From Psychromonas sp. 14N.309.X.WAT.B.A12 (GTDB lineage Bacteria; Pseudomonadota; Gammaproteobacteria; Enterobacterales; Psychromonadaceae), in contig NZ_JAPNXS010000003.1 in assembly GCF_030397575.1 (NCBI RefSeq), forward strand, positions 1 to 64,000: a stretch of 64,000 nt of DNA, given 5' to 3'. Below, piece after piece: positions 18,124 to 25,522 of the stretch (positions are counted from its first letter, which is position 1; the number at the start of each line of letters is the position of its first letter). The position numbers were made by a program, and so were the translations under genes. The notes beneath the pieces are model-generated. The model was not told where the DNA came from, did no database searches, and saw only the letters and a list, made by a program, of their open reading frames with translations.

Positions 18124-19053
18124 TTAATGCATTTTAAATAGTTGTGCTGACTGGCTCTGTAAAAAAGCCTGACCCACTTCAACACCTAATTGATAATCTG
18201 CCATTAACGCTTTGTCACTGCTGCCTAAAATACGGCTGGCTAGCTTTGTAGGCGGAGATATCTCAATCACTTGTGCATCTTCAGGTGGTTGCTGGATAAA
18301 ATTAATGGCTTGGTTATAAGCATTCTCATAGCCAGTAATAATATCTAATACCTTCGGGCATTTATTGGATTTACACACCCAAGACTTTAACTTTCGTGCC
18401 CACGGGTAACCTACATTGCGATCCGTTGGCGCGGTGCGTAAAACAATGATTTTCTTCGCGCCGCGGTTATATGCTTCTTGAATCGGAATAGGTAAAGCCA
18501 CGCCACCATCTACATAGTGATCAGCTCCAATTGCCACGCCTTTTTTATACAAATAAGGTAGCGCACTGGATGCCTTGAGCATGGTTAACCAGTTGTCTGC
18601 TGTAGGTTCAAGAAAAGTAGGGCAGAAGCCATTCATATTTGTCGCCGAAAAAAGTAACTGGCGGTTAACTAATTGGTTTTCTGCGCATTGCATATTGAGT
18701 TGATATTCAGGCTCGCTAACACGGTCAAAATACCAATCAAGATCCATTGCATTACGTTTAGTAAAAGAACGTTTTATACTAAAAAACTCAGGATCTCTGG
18801 AAAGCTGCATAATCGATCGTTTAGCGTAACCTGATTGACGAGTCATATAAGTTGATAGGTTTTGAGCGCCAGCCGAAGTACCAATTAAAATAGAAAAAGG
18901 ATTAAAGTCCTTCGCTAACCAACTATCTAATACGCCTGCTGTAAAAATACCACGCTGACCACCACCCTCAACAACAAGTGCGGTTTCTTTAACGGGTAGG
19001 GTTGCTTCACAGTTAGGTGTATTGGCGAATGATGGTACTGGTATTTGGCTCAT
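18124..19053 (-). CDS. Patatin-like phospholipase family protein (YjjU-like)
   Basis: The 309-aa protein has the patatin fold signatures: the oxyanion glycine-rich motif GGGQRGIFTAG (near residue 30), the nucleophile elbow GTSAG (Ser in LIGTSAGAQN) and the catalytic Asp in YVDGGVALP. These define a Ser-Asp dyad lipid acyl hydrolase. Overall it resembles E. coli YjjU. No signal peptide is visible, so it should be cytosolic or peripheral on the inner membrane. AGGGAC precedes the start. It is a single-gene unit and its substrate is unknown. Confidence 0.88.
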   Translation of the reverse strand: MSQIPVPSFANTPNCEATLPVKETALVVEGGGQRGIFTAGVLDSWLAKDFNPFSILIGTSAGAQNLSTYMTRQSGYAKRSIMQLSRDPEFFSIKRSFTKRNAMDLDWYFDRVSEPEYQLNMQCAENQLVNRQLLFSATNMNGFCPTFLEPTADNWLTMLKASSALPYLYKKGVAIGADHYVDGGVALPIPIQEAYNRGAKKIIVLRTAPTDRNVGYPWARKLKSWVCKSNKCPKVLDIITGYENAYNQAINFIQQPPEDAQVIEISPPTKLASRILGSSDKALMADYQLGVEVGQAFLQSQSAQLFKMH

Positions 19054-19402
19054 TTGATGTCCCTATTAAACTTTTTAGCTAATATACGAGTATTATTTCA
19101 ATAGGTAAAATCGTTTTAATTTTAATAATTGATAGTTAATTGTTATTTATTGTTTTGCTTATGCATAGTTTGATACCAGTATTGCCTATTAAATGATTTA
19201 ACTATCTGATTTTATATAATGTTTCGCTTCCATTAACCTGAACTGAGACTAAATAGGGGATCAGCTCACATATGGAAGAGTAAGCTATGGCATAATCAGC
19301 AATAATCAATGACTAATATGATGATACTTATTAAGATGAAATAAATCTGATTATCGATACGATAACCATTTATTTTTTACCCAAATTATACAGAAGAAAA
19401 AA
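19054..19402. other. 349-bp intergenic region, no gene seen
   Basis: This AT-rich spacer lies between divergent genes. I found no RNA gene, repeat or clear operator in it. Confidence 0.5.
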
Positions 19403-19744
19403 ATGACAGAATCTAAACTTATTCCTTACCGATTACCCTTTGCTATATTTGTTTTCTTTATTACTTATATGCTACTAACCCAAACTTTTTTCGTGCAGAT
19501 TCCTTTATTAACTAGCGAGTTAATTCATCATCTGTATGACCCATTTGTTGTTGCTAAACAAACGGATATGGTTGCACTTATTTATGGTATTTTTGCTGGA
19601 ATAATCGGACATTTTTTATTTGGTAAACGATGTGAAATTGAGCCACAAGTGAATAAAAAAGGTTTATTAAAAGGGTTAGGCGTACTGGTCTTAATTATTG
19701 CTGCTTACGGTTATAACTTAGTACAGCAGTCCTCGATTGTTTAA
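19403..19744 (+). CDS. Small membrane protein of unknown function
   Basis: The 113-aa protein has three likely membrane helices: FAIFVFFITYMLLTQTFFV near the N-terminus, MVALIYGIFAGIIGHFLFG in the middle, and LGVLVLIIAAYGYNLV near the end. Short charged loops separate them. AGAAGAAAAAA precedes the ATG. It has no metal or catalytic motif and I do not recognise the family. It lies alone, with the TetR-linked VOC gene about 370 bp downstream on the same strand; the operator copy lies between them, so it is probably not part of that unit. Confidence 0.7.
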   Translation: MTESKLIPYRLPFAIFVFFITYMLLTQTFFVQIPLLTSELIHHLYDPFVVAKQTDMVALIYGIFAGIIGHFLFGKRCEIEPQVNKKGLLKGLGVLVLIIAAYGYNLVQQSSIV

Positions 19745-19998
19745 TACCTCTAGTCTGTTTCCTTAACTGCTTTTTACTATTTGTAATGGGCAGTTAATAC
19801 TTCTATTTTTCCCCTTCTATTGTGCATATCCTAAGTGATGATCTTAATCACTTGGTTATGATCACACTTTATTATAAAAAATAACTTTTCCCAACAAAAT
19901 TTAACTTATTGATTATTAATGCTATTTAAACCCTCTTTTTGAATATTCATCACTTTTCTTGTTATTCGATAGCGTTTATTTTCAAAAAATAGTTTGAC

Positions 19999-20014
19999 TA
20001 TCTATCGGTAGGTA
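19999..20014. promoter_or_regulatory. TetR-type operator copy A, upstream of the VOC gene
   Basis: TATCTATCGGTAGGTA is a near-palindrome identical to copy B (21519) and, allowing for orientation, close to copy C (22512). It lies about 100 bp upstream of the VOC gene, in the 371-bp gap 19745-20115, which otherwise shows no gene. Confidence 0.75.
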
Positions 20015-20115
20015 TGTGAATATTCGTGTCGTTAACAACGACACAACGTTACCAAGTGGCTATTGATTGAGACTTAAATAACGTTACTTCATCTTTTTAA
20101 AACAGGGATTAAATT

Positions 20116-20484
20116 ATGATTGGATACACTACGATTGGTTCAAAAGACTTAGATAAAGCCGTTTCATTTTACGATTCATTACTTGAATTAGTTGGTGGTA
20201 AAAGAGTCATGGAAATGGACAGAATTAAATTTTACGGAACAGATGCTGGTGGCGCAATGCTAGCTGTTTGTACTCCTCATGATAACAATCCACAAACTGC
20301 TGGTAACGGTCAACAAATTGCTATTCCTGGTGGTTCAATTGAAGGTGCACAAGCGCTTTACAATAAAGCTATTGAACTAGGTGCAACAGACGCCGGTGAA
20401 CCAGGTCAACGTTTTGACTTCTTCTATGGGTCATACGTTTATGACTTGGATGGCAACAAACTTTGTTTCTTCCACATGACCTAA
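20116..20484 (+). CDS. VOC family protein (glyoxalase/dioxygenase fold)
   Basis: The 122-aa protein has the vicinal-oxygen-chelate pattern of two beta-alpha-beta-beta-beta units. It starts with IGYTTIGSKDLDKAVSFYDSLLELVGGKRVME and ends with FYGSYVYDLDGNKLCFFHM, where YDLDGNKLC is the usual metal-binding and lactoylglutathione-lyase-like ending. Members of this small cytosolic subgroup are often annotated as glyoxalase-like and linked to resistance or detoxification, but the substrate is not predictable. AGGGATTAAATT precedes the start. The shared TetR-type operator lies upstream, so it is probably repressed by the regulator at 21671. Confidence 0.88.
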   Translation: MIGYTTIGSKDLDKAVSFYDSLLELVGGKRVMEMDRIKFYGTDAGGAMLAVCTPHDNNPQTAGNGQQIAIPGGSIEGAQALYNKAIELGATDAGEPGQRFDFFYGSYVYDLDGNKLCFFHMT

Positions 20485-20502
20485 GTGAATTAGTTCATTT
20501 TC

Positions 20503-20570
20503 AGCAAGAGCAGCTTATATCAATCACACTAATATAATTGGTATCAACAGTGCTCTTGCTTTTTTCTTTT
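20503..20570 (+). terminator. Intrinsic terminator with a repeat-derived loop
   Basis: AGCAAGAGCA (20503-20512) pairs with TGCTCTTGCT (20551-20560), followed by TTTTTCTTTT. The 38-nt loop contains ATATCAAT...ATATAATTGGTAT, which matches the two ends of the dispersed repeat seen at 40.8, 41.2 and 60.9 kb. Confidence 0.75.
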
Positions 20571-20799
20571 TCTAACAGCAAAACCAATCTATCTAAACTA
20601 TCTTCTTGTCATAACCCCTTTTAAAAATCCTAGCTCAAACGTGACTTTAAACAACGCATATATTTAAATTTTTAATGTCTTTAATAATGATAACAATAAG
20701 TTATATTAAGTGATGTGTTTCTAGGTTATTAGTTTTGGGGAGTTGTAATAGCTGCTTTAAAGGAAGGAATGACCACTTAAACAGTGGCCATTTATAGGA
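20571..20799. other. Intergenic region between convergent VOC and bicupin genes
   Basis: This AT-rich spacer of about 230 bp shows no gene and no clear terminator for the bicupin gene on the minus strand. Confidence 0.4.
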
Positions 20800-21492
20800 T
20801 TATGCATTTGTTACGCGTGCTATTTGTTCTTCAACTTGTGTTAAATGTCCGGTCTTAACCCATATCGTTGCCCCTTGTTCACCCGCTTTAACCTGCAAGT
20901 TACTGCCTATTGGGGTACGTAACCAACTGTGTTTATTTAGGGTATCTGTAGACTCTTGTGCTGAGCCTTCAAGTACCAATAACTCTGCGCCGCCTTTTGC
21001 TTCAAGCGAGTAGGTCGCATTTGCTTGAAAGTGCAATACACTAACTTCTTCAATATCATCTAAATAAAGCGGAGTGACAGCAACTTGGTTATTATCATGA
21101 AGTTGTGTTTTACCCATTTTATTCATCTGTAAACGAACATGTGTACGATCATTTGCATCGAACTGCCAAAGTTTTACCAACATAGTGCAACCGCCTTTAG
21201 AGCTTGGTTGATGGCGAGACTGTGGTGGGTTTCGTATATATGAACCAGCTGGGAATTGTCCATGCTCATCTTCAAAAATACCTTCTAGCACAATAAACTC
21301 TTCCCCACCGGTGTGAATGTGTTCACTGAACTCACTGCCTGGCTCATAACGAACGATGGTAGTTGCTCTTGCTACTTCAGCGCCTACTCTATCGAGAGGC
21401 TTACGATAAACGCCCGCCATAGGTGATGCTATCCACTCTTGAAGCTGGCTGTGTACAACAGCGCGTTGACTAAAATCAGCTGCGATTTTCAT
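20800..21492 (-). CDS. Double-cupin protein with ChrR-like cupin domain
   Basis: The 230-aa cytosolic protein has two cupin modules. The first (about residues 40-115) carries the metal-site pattern GSEFSEHIHTGGEEFIVLEG and a later histidine in SRHQPS. That gives the HxH...E...H arrangement of ChrR-type cupins, which bind zinc or iron in anti-sigma factors that sense singlet oxygen. The second module (about 140-220) keeps the fold but lacks the histidines. No sigma factor lies beside it, so an enzymatic or sensor role is more likely than anti-sigma activity. GGAGG precedes the ATG. It is divergent from tetR across operator copy B. Confidence 0.85.
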   Translation of the reverse strand: MKIAADFSQRAVVHSQLQEWIASPMAGVYRKPLDRVGAEVARATTIVRYEPGSEFSEHIHTGGEEFIVLEGIFEDEHGQFPAGSYIRNPPQSRHQPSSKGGCTMLVKLWQFDANDRTHVRLQMNKMGKTQLHDNNQVAVTPLYLDDIEEVSVLHFQANATYSLEAKGGAELLVLEGSAQESTDTLNKHSWLRTPIGSNLQVKAGEQGATIWVKTGHLTQVEEQIARVTNA

Positions 21493-21518
21493 ATTACCTC
21501 CAATTTTGATATTATAGT

Positions 21519-21534
21519 TATCTATCGGTAGGTA
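21519..21534. promoter_or_regulatory. TetR-type operator copy B between the bicupin and tetR genes
   Basis: TATCTATCGGTAGGTA is identical to copy A. It sits 27 bp from the bicupin start and upstream of tetR, the standard place for autoregulation plus control of a divergent target. Confidence 0.8.
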
Positions 21535-21670
21535 GTTATATGGTTTAATTGTTTATAAGTCAACTTTAAAAGGGAACTTGGCGGTTAGCTGCCTTACTCA
21601 GAATGCATTATTACTTGTAAATAGTGATGCTCTGCTTGATAATTTATATTCAATGATGGGGAATACAAGA

Positions 21671-22189
21671 ATGAGCAAAAAAGAAGCATTATTAAAAGCT
21701 GCAGAAGATAAAGTAAGACTAGGTGGCTATAATAATTTCAGTTTCCGAGAAATCGCTAATGAAGTGGGTATAAAAAGTGCCAGTGTCCACTACCATTTCC
21801 CTACCAAAGCGGATTTAGGCGCTGAATTAGCACATCAATATACGAATGCTTTTTTAGGTGCATTAGGCGATGTAGATGAACTTAAAGCTGCGAATAAAGA
21901 TCCTATTGAAGCTTATACACAACTGTTCAGAAGTGCGTTACTCAACGATGACAAAATGTGTTTATGTGGTTTGTTAGGCGCTCAAAATGAAAGCTTACCT
22001 GAAAAGGTTCGTTCAGAAGTAAAACGTTTTTTTGACCTGAACTTAGCGTGGTTACAAAAAGCGCATATTGCTAATGGAGAAAACGAACCATTACATGCAG
22101 CTATCCTTACCGTCAGCACATTAGAAGGTGCAATGATGATCAGTAAGGCATTGAATGATCACAGCTATTTTAAACTAGCTACCCAGTAA
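21671..22189 (+). CDS. TetR/AcrR family transcriptional regulator
   Basis: The 172-aa protein has an N-terminal TetR helix-turn-helix (about residues 20-50: NFSFREIANEVGIKSASVHYHFPTKADL). A helical ligand-binding and dimerisation domain follows. A CxC motif in MCLCGLLGAQ (near residue 97) is conserved in one TetR subgroup and could be redox- or electrophile-reactive; this is inference. I take ATG 21671 because GGGGAA lies 7 nt upstream and the protein starts at the usual distance before the helix-turn-helix. Two in-frame ATGs lie 15-18 bp further up, and the longest frame begins with TTG at 21578. It probably represses itself, the bicupin, the VOC gene and the CmcJ-like gene. Confidence 0.92.
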   Translation: MSKKEALLKAAEDKVRLGGYNNFSFREIANEVGIKSASVHYHFPTKADLGAELAHQYTNAFLGALGDVDELKAANKDPIEAYTQLFRSALLNDDKMCLCGLLGAQNESLPEKVRSEVKRFFDLNLAWLQKAHIANGENEPLHAAILTVSTLEGAMMISKALNDHSYFKLATQ

Positions 22190-22597
22190 AAGTATCGTGG
22201 GTACACTTAATTCTCTGTCATGTTAAGTGTATCCAGTGTCATATCTTATTAAGTACTCCCTCACTATTTATTGCCTAAACCAAAGCATTCTAATTTCATT
22301 ATCTCTTATCCAAAAACCTTTGCCGTGAGTTTTAGGCAGAAGGCGATACTCATATCAAACTCACCTTATAGCTAGCACATTTAATTGAATTTTTAATTTA
22401 TTGATTTTTAATTACTTTTTTAATTTCACACCTTCATTTTTATAGATCGCATTAAAAAATGACTAAATATAGATTGCTATTAGTAACTAATTAATCTTTA
22501 ATAACTAAAGTTACCTATCGGTAGATAGTTTGGTTTGCATAGCTAACAACGAGAGTGAACAACAGTTGATAGTTATAGTTAAATAGCAGAGGTTGAT
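22190..22597. other. 408-bp intergenic region with promoter and operator C
   Basis: It holds operator copy C near its end. A loose inverted repeat (TGCCTAAA near 22272 and TTTAGGCA near 22331) could be part of a terminator for tetR but is weak. No gene is visible. Confidence 0.4.
22512..22527. promoter_or_regulatory. TetR-type operator copy C upstream of the CmcJ-like gene
   Basis: TACCTATCGGTAGATA shares the CTATCGGTAG core with copies A and B; the flanking TA-Y and R-TA positions keep the dyad. It lies 70 bp upstream of the gene at 22598. Confidence 0.75.
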
Positions 22598-23425
22598 ATG
22601 AGTACTAATACAGTTGAAAAAACAACACTTCATTTTATTAAGGCAAGTGCTACAGGTACACCCGTGATCAATTATTCAGGCTTTGATGAGCAGCAGGAAT
22701 ATAGCGCACATTATGGCTTTGAAGAAACGGAAGTCATCAATGCAAGGGCGGTTTCAACAGAAACTGTTTTTAACTTAGACAACGCTGGTTTTCAGCTTAC
22801 GCATTTTGAACCCAATGAAGTTGATTTTTTAGAAAGTGAAACGGTTAAAGCTGACTATTATCCGCAAGTAGAAGCTTTGATAAAAGTACAGACGGGCGCA
22901 GCGCATGTGGTTGCATTTGATCATACCGTACGTCGTGGCATTAAAGCTTCCAACCGTCATCCTGCTTACCATGTGCATAACGATTACACACATCAAACCG
23001 GACCGATAAGAGCACAAACCGTATTGGATAAAGCTATTCTAAAACGCTTTGCAGGAAAGCGCATGGTTCAAATAAACCTATGGCGTTCAATTGATGGTGT
23101 GATAGAGAAAGATCCCTTAGCATTTTTGGATTTCTCTACGCTAGATAGTAACGATTTAGTGAAGGCTAATATTTCATTTAACGATATGCACTCAACACAA
23201 AAGCATCAAGGTGAGATATTCGCACTGAAAAAGAATAAACACCAAAAATGGTATTACTACCCTGAGATGGATGGTAGCGAAGCCGTATTAATTAAAGGCT
23301 TTGATAGTGAACCCTCAAGCGCTCGCTTTGCGATGCATACCGCTTTCCCATTAGCTAATCAGGGCGAACACAACAAACCAAGACAAAGCATTGAAACAAG
23401 AACCTACGCATTTTTTGATGTTTAA
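22598..23425 (+). CDS. CmcJ/NvfI family putative oxidoreductase
   Basis: The 275-aa cytosolic protein resembles the CmcJ/NvfI family, named after a cephamycin 7-alpha-methoxylation protein and a fungal isomerase. The hallmark is the central VVAFDHTVRRG...PAYHVHNDYT segment, then MVQINLWRSIDG and a C-terminal HTAFPLANQ...RQSIETRTYAFFDV. The histidines and aspartate in FDHT, YHVHND and MHTAF could bind iron, as in Fe(II)/2-oxoglutarate enzymes; this is inference. GCAGAGGTTGAT precedes the ATG. With operator C upstream it is the fourth probable target of the local TetR regulator. Confidence 0.82.
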   Translation: MSTNTVEKTTLHFIKASATGTPVINYSGFDEQQEYSAHYGFEETEVINARAVSTETVFNLDNAGFQLTHFEPNEVDFLESETVKADYYPQVEALIKVQTGAAHVVAFDHTVRRGIKASNRHPAYHVHNDYTHQTGPIRAQTVLDKAILKRFAGKRMVQINLWRSIDGVIEKDPLAFLDFSTLDSNDLVKANISFNDMHSTQKHQGEIFALKKNKHQKWYYYPEMDGSEAVLIKGFDSEPSSARFAMHTAFPLANQGEHNKPRQSIETRTYAFFDV

Positions 23426-23437
23426 GGGTGATTGATA

Positions 23438-23475
23438 AAGCTCAATGGTGGCGGAGTTGTAACCACATTGAGCTT
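23438..23475. terminator. Possible terminator hairpin between convergent genes
   Basis: AAGCTCAATG(g)TGG pairs with CCACATTGAGCTT with one bulged base and an 11-nt loop. No strong T-run follows. Confidence 0.4.
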
Positions 23476-23549
23476 AGATTACTTTTAGCGTTTTGATAGG
23501 TGTATTTTAAAGACGCAAAGAGTTCCCCTTATTTTTCTTCGTTAATTAG

Positions 23550-24218
23550 CTATTTAAAAAAGGGTAATACTATATCGTGTAAAAGGTACTGACCTTGTTC
23601 TGTATAGATAATAAGTAAGGTGGCGATATTAAAAAATACAGTAACGCGGTAAGTACTAATAAATTCGCTTTTACTTGTTTTGTGTCGTAATACTTTTTGT
23701 GCAATTAGCGCTCCCGGCCACCCACCAATCAAAGAAAGAAAATGCAATGTCGCTACTGAAGTTCTCCAACGGCCTGTTTGTGCTGAATACTTGTCTTGTG
23801 CATAAACAAGGATAGTAATTAAGCTGATCAATACGTAGGCGAAACCAATAAAAAATGGAAGTTTACGGCTGAATACAGCAAGTACTAACCCAATACAAAA
23901 AAGTACGGTAAATATAGAACTCAATATATAGCTTTTAGGTTTACTGTTCTTAGGTTTACTATTTTTAGGGGAATGACGTTCATGGCTTTTAGTCTTTTCT
24001 TTATTATTATCTCGTGCAAATCTAATATTCGTCGCTTTATATCGATTACCACTTTCATGTACTAATTCGTAGATAATAAGTTCACCATTAACTGGCCTAC
24101 GTGATCTTGAATTAAAGGCTTTAATATGGACAAAAGCACGAGTACCGCCACCGTTTGGTTCCACAAAACCAAACCCTTTATCGTCATTCCAGTTTATTAC
24201 TTTACCTTGAAACTTCAT
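23550..24218 (-). CDS. Cold-shock domain fused to DUF1294 membrane domain
   Basis: The 222-aa protein starts with a cold-shock nucleic-acid-binding domain (residues 1-65: GKVINWNDDKGFGFVEPNGGG, RAFVHIKAF). A basic linker rich in Lys, Ser and Pro follows. The membrane part has about four helices; the third-quarter segment HFLSLIGGWPGALIAQKVLRHKTSK is the DUF1294 signature. The fusion is known in marine gammaproteobacteria, but its function is not established; RNA binding at the membrane is a guess. AAGGAACAC precedes the start. It lies immediately downstream, in the direction of transcription, of the gene-cassette array. Confidence 0.9.
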   Translation of the reverse strand: MKFQGKVINWNDDKGFGFVEPNGGGTRAFVHIKAFNSRSRRPVNGELIIYELVHESGNRYKATNIRFARDNNKEKTKSHERHSPKNSKPKNSKPKSYILSSIFTVLFCIGLVLAVFSRKLPFFIGFAYVLISLITILVYAQDKYSAQTGRWRTSVATLHFLSLIGGWPGALIAQKVLRHKTSKSEFISTYRVTVFFNIATLLIIYTEQGQYLLHDIVLPFFK

Positions 24219-24303
24219 GTGTTCCTTAAATTTAATAATTTGCGTTGCTTTAGTTTTTAAATTAATTAGTTAAAGCATGTTTTTAGTTGTGTATATTTAA
24301 GTA

Positions 24304-24382
24304 TTTTAACCTCCTCAGAGTGATGAGAAGGTGCCTACTAAAGTAGAGAAAGACTACTTTTGTTTAAATGGATTTGTTATGT
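24304..24382 (-). repeat. attC-like site of cassette A (degenerate end)
   Basis: The R'' box ACATAAC (24376-24382) complements the cassette start. The presumed R' box at the far end reads GTTAAAA rather than GTTRRRY. The middle can form a hairpin (AAAGTAG / CTACTTT). The L boxes do not pair well. Confidence 0.5.
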
Positions 24383-24384
24383 GG

Positions 24385-24618
24385 CTATAGCCACTTTTCA
24401 GCTTTCATCAGCCCATTCCAAGCTTTACCAAGTAAAGATGGAAATAATCGAGGGTAAAATAAAGAAGTAAATGCAAATAAACCAAATATTGCCCAAAAAC
24501 CTATGCTGTCCAGAAATGCATTTTCTGGACCCCAAAAAGTTAAATATTTGTTGGTTGCTAACCAAAGTAATACTGTTGTTGGCAGAGCAAATAACATAGA
24601 TGCAAATTGTCCAAGCAA
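24385..24618 (-). CDS. Cassette A small membrane protein, unknown function
   Basis: The 77-aa protein has two likely membrane helices: MLFALPTTVLLWLATNKYLTFWG, then SIGFWAIFGLFAFTSLFYPRLFP. It ends in the amphipathic stretch LLGKAWNGLMKAEKWL. The given start is a TTG with a weak ribosome binding site. The frame stays open upstream to 24669, where an ATT follows AAGGA, so the true N-terminus is uncertain. The stop is 3 bp from the attC site. No family is recognised. Confidence 0.6.
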   Translation of the reverse strand: MLGQFASMLFALPTTVLLWLATNKYLTFWGPENAFLDSIGFWAIFGLFAFTSLFYPRLFPSLLGKAWNGLMKAEKWL

Positions 24619-24677
24619 AAACTCTATAAGCTTATTCTCTGATTGTTTGATAATAAAAATCCTTAGCTAAAACTGCT

Positions 24678-24807
24678 ACATAACGAGGCTGTATAACTTA
24701 TCTAGCTTAAGTGAAAATACAGCTAATTATTAAAAATAATTGACTTTGAAAACAATAAGTTAAAAGTTATAATTTTATATTTCTTTGTAATAAACGACTT
24801 GTTATGT
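24678..24807 (-). repeat. attC-like site of cassette B
   Basis: R'' ACATAAC (24801-24807) and R' GTTATGT (24678-24684) are perfect complements and bound a 130-nt segment. It contains the internal dyad TATAACTT / AAGTTATA. The L boxes pair poorly, so recombination strength is uncertain. Confidence 0.65.
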
Positions 24808-24812
24808 GTTTA

Positions 24813-25025
24813 TTACGAACGACCAAAGCGTCGAGAGTAACAACGCTTACAAATTTCTTTGTCTTCACCTTTTATTTTGCAATGAAATGTTTTTTGACGA
24901 TGGGGTGAAAGGTCTGAATTACAGTCATTACAATGCTTGTCATTTGGCATAACAATCAACAAATAGATACCTAATGGCAAAGCAATAATTGCCAGAATAA
25001 TTATTAGCACATCATTCGAATTCAA
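24813..25025 (-). CDS. Cassette B membrane-anchored zinc-ribbon-like protein
   Basis: The 70-aa protein has one N-terminal membrane helix (DVLIIILAIIALPLGIYLLIV) and a basic cytosolic tail. The tail carries cysteines as C-x2-C (HCNDCNSD), a single HC, and C-x2-C (ICKRCYSRR), which looks like a small zinc ribbon. The start is TTG at 25025, supported by a strong AAGGAGGAG 5 nt upstream; no ATG in frame would keep the helix. It lies between two attC sites. Its function is unknown. Confidence 0.7.
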   Translation of the reverse strand: MNSNDVLIIILAIIALPLGIYLLIVMPNDKHCNDCNSDLSPHRQKTFHCKIKGEDKEICKRCYSRRFGRS

Positions 25026-25043
25026 AAATCTCCTCCTTGAAAC

Positions 25044-25143
25044 ACATAACGCCTTGCTAAGCGCGCGAAAAATTGTTGGCTAAAATAAGCGAGGAACGAG
25101 CAAAAGCCAACTGTTTTTTGTCCGTTTGAGCAACTTGTTAGCT
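25044..25143 (-). repeat. attC site of cassette C (well preserved)
   Basis: Reading the minus strand: R'' AGCTAAC (25137-25143), L'' TTGCT, an internal dyad GTTGGCT / AGCCAAC, L' AGCAA, and R' GTTATGT (25044-25050). This is the textbook attC layout and resembles attC sites of marine Vibrio and Shewanella integrons. The stop codon of the cassette gene lies inside R''. Confidence 0.85.
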
Positions 25144-25522
25144 AACCTTTGACTGCATCATTGACAGCCTCTTTACACAAGCCAATTAAAACGGCTTTTA
25201 GAACATCGAAAGGTAAACCACTTAATTTGGATGAGACAGCATCTTTAGCTTTGTTCCAAATACCATCGTTTTTAATTGAATCTGTAAAGTCATGACCTGC
25301 CCAAGTTAAACCAAAAGGAATAATTTTAACTATCCTTTCTGGAGTTGATGTTGAACAAATAGTTTCTCCACGAATTAAACCAGCCTCATATAAAAGATGA
25401 TAATGCTCAAGAAATGTTATTTGATCATAACCATCAAATGGAGCTTCAATTATTGGGTGATCATCTTCTTTTGATTCAATATATAGAAGAATCTTTCTGA
25501 CTAAATCCATATCACGTTGCAC
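25142..25522 (-). CDS. Cassette C DUF2513 family protein
   Basis: The 126-aa cytosolic protein starts with QRDMDLVRKILLYIE and contains HYHLLYEAGLI, then PFGLTWAGHDFTDSIKNDGIWNKAK. This is the DUF2513 pattern seen in many phage and integron-cassette proteins. A winged-helix-like fold is suggested for the family, but no function is established. The start is GTG with AAGGAG 6 nt upstream. The gene fills nearly the whole 495-bp cassette, from just inside the cassette start to a stop within the attC R'' box. Confidence 0.82.
   Translation of the reverse strand: MQRDMDLVRKILLYIESKEDDHPIIEAPFDGYDQITFLEHYHLLYEAGLIRGETICSTSTPERIVKIIPFGLTWAGHDFTDSIKNDGIWNKAKDAVSSKLSGLPFDVLKAVLIGLCKEAVNDAVKG

Noticed and set aside
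20800-21492. ChrR anti-sigma factor
   Set aside because: The cupin resembles ChrR, but no RpoE-type sigma factor gene is adjacent and the N-terminal zinc-binding anti-sigma domain is missing.
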